From positions 1 through 62,934 of the IMG/VR virus record IMGVR_UViG_3300029309_000024: 62,934 nt of DNA, one strand, 5' to 3'. The notes beneath the pieces were generated by a model. The model was not told where the DNA came from and ran no database searches. It saw only the letters and a program-made list of their open reading frames with translations. This document shows, piece after piece, positions 58,927 to 62,934 of the stretch. A program made the translations under genes and the position numbers. Every line of letters starts with the position of its first letter. The first letter of the stretch is position 1. This DNA comes from a virus.

Positions 58927-59075
58927 TAGTGGTTAATTATTTTAAACTCTTTATTAGTTGATAACATCCATGTTTTTTCTGAATGTTTATCAACATGATT
59001 CATAACTTCTTGTTGGCTTGATACATTATGTATATGTATGTGACCAGTTGTAAAATTTAATATTGTTAATTTCAT
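58926..59075 (-). CDS. Small unknown protein, 49 aa
   Basis: MKLTILNFTTGHIHIHNVSS, then QQEVMNHVDKHSEKTWMLST and KEFKIINH. This resembles a short beta-hairpin followed by a helix. The stop overlaps the start of the next gene. Promoter-like element H lies seven bases upstream of the start. Confidence 0.6.
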   Translation of the reverse strand: MKLTILNFTTGHIHIHNVSSQQEVMNHVDKHSEKTWMLSTNKEFKIINH

Positions 59076-59081
59076 ATTGTA

Positions 59082-59112
59082 ATTATCTATATTAATTCGT
59101 GTTTGCTACGTG
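59082..59112 (-). promoter_or_regulatory. 31-bp early promoter-like element, copy H
   Basis: ACGT, N6, CACGA, N9, GATAAT on the minus strand. The element is closer to its start codon (59075) than in other copies, leaving almost no leader if transcription starts just past GATAAT. Confidence 0.65.
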
Positions 59113-59202
59113 TTATTCAAAAAATATTTTAATATATAATAAAATAAGTGTTATTAACATAGCGTAAGCAAAATAATCCATAAATTCCCAATCTTCAAAC
59201 AT
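59113..59202 (-). CDS. Single-pass membrane peptide, 29 aa
   Basis: MFEDWEFMDYFAYAMLITLI continues with LLYIKIFFE. A short acidic N-terminus is followed by one membrane helix. It is too small for family assignment. Its start lies six bases before the end of the upstream gene at 59208. Confidence 0.5.
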   Translation of the reverse strand: MFEDWEFMDYFAYAMLITLILLYIKIFFE

Positions 59203-59207
59203 AATAA

Positions 59208-59438
59208 TTAATCTGCTACTGTTAATCTACAATCACATTCATTCATTTGAGAATATAGTGCATTGCATTCATCTTCAAGCATTTGGATATGTTCCTCCAT
59301 TGCTTTGATTCTTTCTTGTTGAAATGTTACGAGTGATTCCATACTGTAATTATTAGTGCTATTAGTATTATCATCATAATTATATGTATTAATAATAAGA
59401 TCGCCATTAGTTGTAATTTTAAATTTCGGGGTAATCAA
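59208..59438 (-). CDS. Coiled-coil protein, 76 aa
   Basis: An N-terminal beta part (KFKITTNGDLIINTYNYDDN) is followed by a heptad-rich helix (LVTFQQERIKAMEEHIQMLE) and a C-terminal Cys pair (NECDCRLTVAD). It overlaps the upstream gene by 20 bases. Unknown role. Confidence 0.6.
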   Translation of the reverse strand: MITPKFKITTNGDLIINTYNYDDNTNSTNNYSMESLVTFQQERIKAMEEHIQMLEDECNALYSQMNECDCRLTVAD

Positions 59439-59604
59439 TTGTTTGTATTTTTAGTTTACCTTTATTATTCTTTTCGCTATAGTATATAGCTGTAATAAGA
59501 TTTCCATACTGTTTAAGTAATTCAATCTGTTTATCTGTAAAGTCAAAGTCAACATTAAAGTTGCCAGTACCTTCTCTTCCGTTTGTATTTAAAAACATCA
59601 TCAT
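59419..59604 (-). CDS. Small unknown protein, 61 aa
   Basis: MMMFLNTNGREGTGNFNVDF, then KQIELLKQYGNLITAIYYSE. The start at 59604, one base after the previous stop, is preferred to a longer frame that overlaps it. Mixed alpha/beta. No family. Confidence 0.6.
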   Translation of the reverse strand: MMMFLNTNGREGTGNFNVDFDFTDKQIELLKQYGNLITAIYYSEKNNKGKLKIQTIDYPEI

Positions 59605-59605
59605 A

Positions 59606-59731
59606 TTATTCTGGTTTAAAGTATTTATGCCATTTATCAATTATAGGCTCATCAGTACTATAATCAATATAAAAAATGTAATCGTCTATTTCAACGTACA
59701 TTACATGTTCACATTTAACATCTATTTTCAT
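59606..59731 (-). CDS. Small acidic protein, 41 aa
   Basis: MKIDVKCEHVMYVEIDDYIF followed by YIDYSTDEPIIDKWHKYFKP. Acidic and Tyr/Ile-rich. It is the first gene downstream of the tRNA on the same strand, 14 bases after it. Confidence 0.6.
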   Translation of the reverse strand: MKIDVKCEHVMYVEIDDYIFYIDYSTDEPIIDKWHKYFKPE

Positions 59732-59745
59732 AATTTATAATTTAG

Positions 59746-59819
59746 TTGCGACGGTCAGATTCGAACTGACGACCTCTAGGTTATGAGCCTAGCGAGATTC
59801 CTAACTTCTCCACGTCGCT
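59746..59819 (-). tRNA. tRNA-Met (CAU), initiator-type
   Basis: A complete 74-base cloverleaf. The acceptor stem pairs positions 2-7 with 66-71, with an A-A mismatch at 1-72. The D stem is GAGA/TCTC, the anticodon stem CTAGG/CCTAG with loop CTCATAA, and the T stem GTCAG/CTGAC with loop TTCGAAT. The mismatch at 1-72 and the A11-U24 pair are hallmarks of bacterial initiator tRNA. Two of the three usual G-C pairs of the anticodon stem are present (the third is A-U). The CCA end is not encoded. An elongator Met or lysidine-Ile tRNA is less likely. Confidence 0.85.
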
Positions 59820-59939
59820 ATAGGTTTAAGGAACAGAACCCCATCAGTATCTGAATTACGTTGGTCAGTACAATTGACTGTTATCCTTGGGAGCCAACAA
59901 CCTAAGGACTGCCTATTGGTCTTACGCCCTAATATTATA
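59820..59939 (-). other. Non-coding stretch between hairpin RNA and tRNA
   Basis: About 120 bases without a convincing gene. Several short inverted repeats can be found (for example CAGT...ACTG and GTTGG...CCAAC), but no single structure stands out. It is probably part of the same leftward transcript as the tRNA. Confidence 0.4.
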
Positions 59940-60017
59940 GAGCAGGATGAGGGTGATTCTGGCATTACCTTTTTATTGCACCGTTTTGTAATCAAACCGC
60001 CAGACAAAATCCTGCTC
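59940..60017 (-). ncRNA. Nested-hairpin RNA candidate
   Basis: Three nested helices: GAGCAGGAT/ATCCTGCTC (9 bp, 59940-59948 with 60009-60017), TCTGGC/GCCAGA (6 bp, 59958-59963 with 59999-60004) and ATTAC/GTAAT (5 bp, 59964-59968 with 59988-59992). All pairs are perfect. It is not a cloverleaf and has no T arm. It lies between the KTSC gene and the initiator-type tRNA. The minus strand is assigned because the surrounding genes run that way. Confidence 0.5.
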
Positions 60018-60034
60018 ATAACTAAAATAAATAA

Positions 60035-60253
60035 CTAACCTAATTGAAAGTTATTCTTTATATGCTTGTTAAAGAATTTACCGATCGAATAACTGTTTCT
60101 CATTTTTTGAAACAATCTTACAGGTACATTCTGATATAAATAGTTATCATCGTTTTGAAACTTAACTACTAAGCTTCTTTGTTTTCTAAAGTATCTCATA
60201 GACTGTATTGCTGTTGAGTCTACAGATAAGGTTTCATAATTTACTTTTCTCAT
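60035..60253 (-). CDS. KTSC-domain protein, 72 aa
   Basis: MRKVNYETLSVDSTAIQSMR, then KQRSLVVKFQNDDNYLYQNV and PVRLFQKMRNSYSIGKFFNK. This follows the KTSC domain (S..I....Y.....L.V.F..G..Y.Y..VP...F..L..A.S.G.YF...I). The domain occurs as stand-alone phage proteins and at the C-terminus of some lysyl-tRNA synthetases. RNA binding is possible. Its neighbours are a tRNA and an RNA candidate. Confidence 0.8.
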   Translation of the reverse strand: MRKVNYETLSVDSTAIQSMRYFRKQRSLVVKFQNDDNYLYQNVPVRLFQKMRNSYSIGKFFNKHIKNNFQLG

Positions 60254-60276
60254 ATTTATTTATTTTAATTTATTAT

Positions 60277-60307
60277 ATTATCGTTCTAGCGTCGTATTTG
60301 TTACGTA
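60277..60307 (-). promoter_or_regulatory. 31-bp early promoter-like element, copy I
   Basis: ACGT, N6, TACGA, N9, GATAAT on the minus strand, 24 bases upstream of the KTSC start. It would also serve the hairpin RNA, the initiator tRNA and the genes behind them. Confidence 0.75.
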
Positions 60308-60561
60308 CCACTTGTCGCGTCTTTTCTAAAATCATCATTCAATCTCATGTATTCACCGATTTCTTGACGCTTTTGTAAAATCCAATCTTCTTGGTTTTTA
60401 AACTTTCTAATTATTTCCATAGCTTCAATTAATGAGTCTACAGTTTTAGATTCACTTCCGAATATAGTTATATGTCTTACAACAAATAAACCAGCTTCTT
60501 TAGGGTGACGTTTAACATACCAGTTATCGCCATTCATTTCTGTGCCTTCTATTTTTTCCAT
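60301..60561 (-). CDS. Small unknown protein, 86 aa
   Basis: MEKIEGTEMNGDNWYVKRHP..., with VVRHITIFGSESKTVDSLIE and a helical C-terminus. Its last codons overlap promoter-like element I by a few bases. The start overlaps the preceding gene by 13 bases. Short phage proteins with the 'WYVxRH..G..F.V' type are often hypothetical. Confidence 0.6.
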   Translation of the reverse strand: MEKIEGTEMNGDNWYVKRHPKEAGLFVVRHITIFGSESKTVDSLIEAMEIIRKFKNQEDWILQKRQEIGEYMRLNDDFRKDATSGT

Positions 60562-60932
60562 AGCTTTTGTAATTTTTCGTTCGTTATTTTATATATAGAT
60601 TCAATATTTTGATCGGTGTGTATAGCAAGCTCAAGTGCCCATTCACACGCTTGAAACCAATCTTTAGGTTTCTCCTCATAGTATTCATGCTCCTCAAATA
60701 TATCAAAGTTTAAATTATCTACAACTTCTTTTGCAGTATCTAAAAATATACTTTGGTCAGTTATCCATTGTTCAATTAATTGTGAAACAAAATCTTCCTC
60801 CACAATAAATTCATCAACGACTTCCCCCGCTACACCTTCCTCATATTCAAGAACAAGTGTATCAGTAACTGATTCAATCATTAAATCAGAATACTCAGCT
60901 TGCCAATATCTGTATTTAGCATTATCCATCAT
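60549..60932 (-). CDS. Acidic unknown protein, 127 aa
   Basis: Starting at 60932 (MMDNAKYRYWQAEYSDLMIE). Glu/Asp-rich with long helices (VDEFIVEEDFVSQLIEQWIT) and WFQACEWALELAIHTDQNIE. It overlaps neighbours on both sides. The high negative charge could mimic DNA, as anti-restriction proteins do, but there is no direct evidence for this. Confidence 0.65.
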   Translation of the reverse strand: MMDNAKYRYWQAEYSDLMIESVTDTLVLEYEEGVAGEVVDEFIVEEDFVSQLIEQWITDQSIFLDTAKEVVDNLNFDIFEEHEYYEEKPKDWFQACEWALELAIHTDQNIESIYKITNEKLQKLWKK

Positions 60933-61203
60933 AATTATCAAATCTATTATAATCTATTAAGTCTTTTAATATTTGCACATTAGATTTTTCTTTACTAGAT
61001 ACGACTTCGGTATCTTCAGTTTCGATCGAATGCAAATAAGCTTGTTCATACTTATCTGGATTATCAACGAACAAAGATATAATATCTAATGTATCTTCCT
61101 CATCAAGAGTACTAAAACCAAATTCAGATTTTAGTTCGTTTGCCATATGGTCTAATATACCTTCAAGCAATTTATTATCGTATTGTTGTGAATATTTAGT
61201 CAT
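60922..61203 (-). CDS. Acidic unknown protein, 93 aa
   Basis: MTKYSQQYDNKLLEGILDHM, then DEEDTLDIISLFVDNPDKYE and a Ser/Glu-rich middle. Acidic and helical. The start at 61203 has the standard AAATAACTATG context. No family. Confidence 0.6.
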   Translation of the reverse strand: MTKYSQQYDNKLLEGILDHMANELKSEFGFSTLDEEDTLDIISLFVDNPDKYEQAYLHSIETEDTEVVSSKEKSNVQILKDLIDYNRFDNYDG

Positions 61204-61214
61204 AGTTATTTATT

Positions 61215-61403
61215 TTAAAATGTTCTTAATTCTTTTAATTGGTCAAGTATTAAATGGTATACTTTATTAACATAATCGTCATATAATTCATCAGTTAGTT
61301 GAATGTTTTGCGATTCAATATGGAAATCTATAATATCTAATATAGATACATCTACAGATTCTAATACTGTATTAACAGATTCTTGTAATTGTTCTTTTGT
61401 CAT
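61215..61403 (-). CDS. Small acidic helical protein, 62 aa
   Basis: MTKEQLQESVNTVLESVDVS, then DIIDFHIESQNIQLTDELYD. A helical acidic protein that resembles its neighbours (for example 61629-61829) in composition but not in clear sequence. Twelve bases separate it from the next gene. Confidence 0.6.
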   Translation of the reverse strand: MTKEQLQESVNTVLESVDVSILDIIDFHIESQNIQLTDELYDDYVNKVYHLILDQLKELRTF

Positions 61404-61421
61404 AATTATTTATTTTAGTTA

Positions 61422-61571
61422 TTAATTTAATTTAGTCCAACAATTTAGTTTTCTATATTGTTTTACTTCTGATTTTAATGTTTGAATAAAGAAGATTAAA
61501 TCTTTTTTGTCATAATCTTTTAAATCTACTTTATTAGGTATTTTGATTTCATTGTTATATACTAATTGCAT
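61422..61571 (-). CDS. Small basic protein, 49 aa
   Basis: MQLVYNNEIKIPNKVDLKDY, then KKDLIFFIQTLKSEVKQYRK. Basic and helical. The start context is AAATAACTTATG, one base different from the others. Promoter-like element J lies 27 bases upstream. Confidence 0.6.
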   Translation of the reverse strand: MQLVYNNEIKIPNKVDLKDYDKKDLIFFIQTLKSEVKQYRKLNCWTKLN

Positions 61572-61597
61572 AAGTTATTTATTTAAGTTACGCAATT

Positions 61598-61628
61598 ATT
61601 ATCAATCAATCGTCGTATTTCCGACGTA
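61598..61628 (-). promoter_or_regulatory. 31-bp early promoter-like element, copy J
   Basis: ACGT, N6, TACGA, N9, GATAAT on the minus strand, in the gap before the 61422-61571 gene. It abuts the 3' end of the 61629-61829 gene. Confidence 0.75.
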
Positions 61629-61829
61629 CTAATCTTTATAATATCCTAATTGGTATTTACATAAAATCTCATCACCGATTCTTTGAATGTGTTTTTCAAT
61701 AGCAGAGTCGATTAAGGTATGTATAGCATTTTGTACCGGACCTGAATAGTCTCTGTATTCATCAACGGTATATTCAGTTAAGTATGTACCAATTGTTTCA
61801 ATTTCCATTAATAGCATTTCTTTATCCAT
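61629..61829 (-). CDS. Small acidic helical protein, 66 aa
   Basis: MDKEMLLMEIETIGTYLTEY, then GPVQNAIHTLIDSAIEKHIQ and LCKYQLGYYKD. A helical protein of unknown role. It overlaps the upstream gene by eight bases. Confidence 0.6.
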   Translation of the reverse strand: MDKEMLLMEIETIGTYLTEYTVDEYRDYSGPVQNAIHTLIDSAIEKHIQRIGDEILCKYQLGYYKD

Positions 61830-62016
61830 TGTATTTCATATTTAATATTTCTGTATCTTTACCAACCATCCATTCAACGTTAGATGGTTTAAATTCATTA
61901 TCGTATAGAAAATCCTCATAATCTTCTGAGTTCCATAGTTCGTCCCATATAGGTACAGTCTTCATATCTATTTGGTATACGTTACTGTCTTCAAAGTTTA
62001 AAATTGTTAGTATCAT
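61822..62016 (-). CDS. Small acidic protein, 64 aa
   Basis: MILTILNFEDSNVYQIDMKT, then WNSEDYEDFLYDNEFKPSNV. Short beta hairpin and acidic loops. The opening MxLTILNF is shared with the 58926-59075 protein (MKLTILNF), which hints at a small family within the genome. Four-base overlap with the upstream gene. Confidence 0.6.
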   Translation of the reverse strand: MILTILNFEDSNVYQIDMKTVPIWDELWNSEDYEDFLYDNEFKPSNVEWMVGKDTEILNMKYNG

Positions 62017-62594
62017 AGTATTTTATTATTTAATTTAGTCATTGTTCTATTATTTAATTGATGATGACCATAAGTTATAAAATGTTCCTCATCAAAATCA
62101 TATTTATCACCATTAAAATTAGGGTGATATATCAAATCTTGTTTACCAATAGGGTACATTGTATTTGGTCCCCACTCTTTAATGTTGTAAGCAATACATT
62201 CTTGTTCGAGTTCCATACATAGTATAGTTAACTTATCTTGAAGTATAGCTCTGGCTTCATGATTCATATAAGGTTCGTCCCACATTGGTTCTTTTGTTTC
62301 AGTTTCAATAACTCTATAATCAATACCACCATAGAATGTAAAAGATATATAAAATGATTTTTCTTTCATACCTTCATACATACCATTATATTCAAACATA
62401 GATTTAATTATGTCTCCACTTCCACCATCAAACCTTTTTACAATTGTTTGTCTAACAGTGTTGAGGTCATGAGTGTTGTAATATCCGTGACCTTTTCTGG
62501 TCGTGGATTTATTCCATTTACCCATGTTTCTTTTTGAACCGATATTTAATTCAACGGTCCAATGTTTGTGTGTTTCTTTTTTTTGTTTTGTCAT
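62013..62594 (-). CDS. Unknown early protein, 193 aa
   Basis: The largest gene of the right-end early cluster. HWTVELNIGSKRNMGKWNKS is a beta-rich start, followed by FDGGSGDIIKSMFEYNGMYE and a helical, aromatic C-terminal half. It resembles stand-alone phage early proteins with no known function. Start at 62594 has the AAAATGAATAACTATG context, and promoter-like element K lies 18 bases upstream. Confidence 0.7.
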   Translation of the reverse strand: MTKQKKETHKHWTVELNIGSKRNMGKWNKSTTRKGHGYYNTHDLNTVRQTIVKRFDGGSGDIIKSMFEYNGMYEGMKEKSFYISFTFYGGIDYRVIETETKEPMWDEPYMNHEARAILQDKLTILCMELEQECIAYNIKEWGPNTMYPIGKQDLIYHPNFNGDKYDFDEEHFITYGHHQLNNRTMTKLNNKIL

Positions 62595-62611
62595 AGTTAT
62601 TCATTTTAGTT

Positions 62612-62642
62612 ATTATCAATCTATTGTCGTATTTAATACGTT
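62612..62642 (-). promoter_or_regulatory. 31-bp early promoter-like element, copy K
   Basis: ACGT, N6, TACGA, N9, GATAAT on the minus strand. The ACGT end overlaps the last codons of the 62633-62779 gene by ten bases. It drives the 62013-62594 gene. Confidence 0.75.
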
Positions 62643-62779
62643 TCCCACATAAATTCATTTAGTTCAAGTACCGTTAAATCATGAGGGTGTTTGTTTCCGG
62701 ATAGTAATAAATCATCCATTACTAACCATTGATTTACTCCATGACGTGAACACACGTCGATAAATTCCATTTTTGTCAT
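62633..62779 (-). CDS. Small unknown protein, 48 aa
   Basis: MTKMEFIDVCSRHGVNQWLV, then MDDLLLSGNKHPHDLTVLEL and NEFMWETY. It starts within the stop of the gene that spans the window junction (TAATG). Mixed helical, acidic, no family. Confidence 0.65.
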   Translation of the reverse strand: MTKMEFIDVCSRHGVNQWLVMDDLLLSGNKHPHDLTVLELNEFMWETY

Positions 62780-62934
62780 TATATTTCGTTTAAGTCTTTT
62801 TTAGTTATATAGTCTTCTACTTGTTCCATAAGGTCTATAGCCTCATTTTTACTATTAGTCATATCCATTAATCTGGACATGATTACACTCATAGGATTAT
62901 AATCATATAACCTATAAAAGTATTCTAATTCTCC
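62779..62934 (-). CDS. Small unknown protein, 5' end cut by window edge (same gene as at 1-175)
   Basis: 51 codons and a stop at 62779-62781. The missing start is provided by the left-end copy. Protein differs from the left copy only at EAID versus ESIE. It shows that the minus-strand early operon continues across the junction. Confidence 0.8.
   Translation of the reverse strand, partial: GELEYFYRLYDYNPMSVIMSRLMDMTNSKNEAIDLMEQVEDYITKKDLNEI
62781..62934. repeat. Terminal near-identical repeat, right copy
   Basis: Corresponds to positions 1-154 with six mismatches. The reading frame is preserved in both, so the redundancy reflects the same locus. Merging the ends gives a unit of about 62,780 bases. 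Confidence 0.9.

Noticed and set aside
59801-60019. Minus-strand reading frame spanning the tRNA and hairpin RNA
   Set aside because: It overlaps the tRNA acceptor end and the perfect nested helices, so it is a by-product of open sequence in the RNA region.
1-62934. CRISPR array, reverse transcriptase/diversity-generating element or integrase
   Set aside because: No regularly spaced repeats, no reverse transcriptase motif and no integrase-type protein were seen on either strand.

Overview
The window is essentially a complete genome of an AT-rich, short-tailed (podovirus-like) double-stranded DNA phage. The last 154 bases repeat the first 154 at 148 of 154 positions, so the unit is about 62.8 kb and reads as circularly permuted or terminally redundant. 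The host is probably a marine member of the Bacteroidetes (Flavobacteriia). This is inferred from the lack of Shine-Dalgarno sequences (starts sit in an A/T-rich context ending AAATAACTATG), from exported proteins with signal peptides of the ...FSIYSQ type, and from a virion module (terminase, portal, capsid, ring proteins, muzzle) that looks crAss-like. No tape measure, sheath or tail-tube cluster is visible.

The genome has two divergent arms separated by a GC-rich control region at about 2925-3281. The plus arm (3282-46970) carries small basic proteins, a GroEL/GroES pair, a winged-helix protein, small membrane and exported proteins and a 3TM holin. Then come a run of tail fibre genes (two of them large paralogues with IPT, Ig-like and LamG modules), a possible second GroES-like protein, large terminase, portal, scaffold-like protein, major capsid protein, connector/ring proteins, a 2382-residue muzzle-fibre fusion, and internal virion proteins including a 2158-residue one with a sigma-region-2-like stretch. 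It ends with small basic proteins, an M15 peptidase (endolysin candidate) and a lipoprotein.

The minus arm runs from 2924 leftward through the terminal junction to 46912. The promoter-proximal part (2924 to 1, then 62934 to about 59100) is a dense series of very small unknown genes with an initiator-type tRNA-Met and a hairpin RNA candidate. The distal part holds DNA metabolism: a DNA-binding protein, sigma factor, ERF recombinase, PD-(D/E)XK nuclease, SSB-like protein, primase-helicase, ThyA, MazG-type proteins, endonuclease I and the class I ribonucleotide reductase NrdB/NrdA. No DNA polymerase was recognised.

The most striking unexplained signal is a 31-bp bipartite element, ACGT-N6-NACGA-N9-GATAAT, present 11 times with exact internal spacing. 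Every copy is on the minus strand and 10 of 11 lie in intergenic DNA upstream of early genes. It looks like a phage-specific early promoter family. A phage sigma factor (56670-57425) and the sigma-like motif in the ejected virion protein are natural candidates to recognise it.
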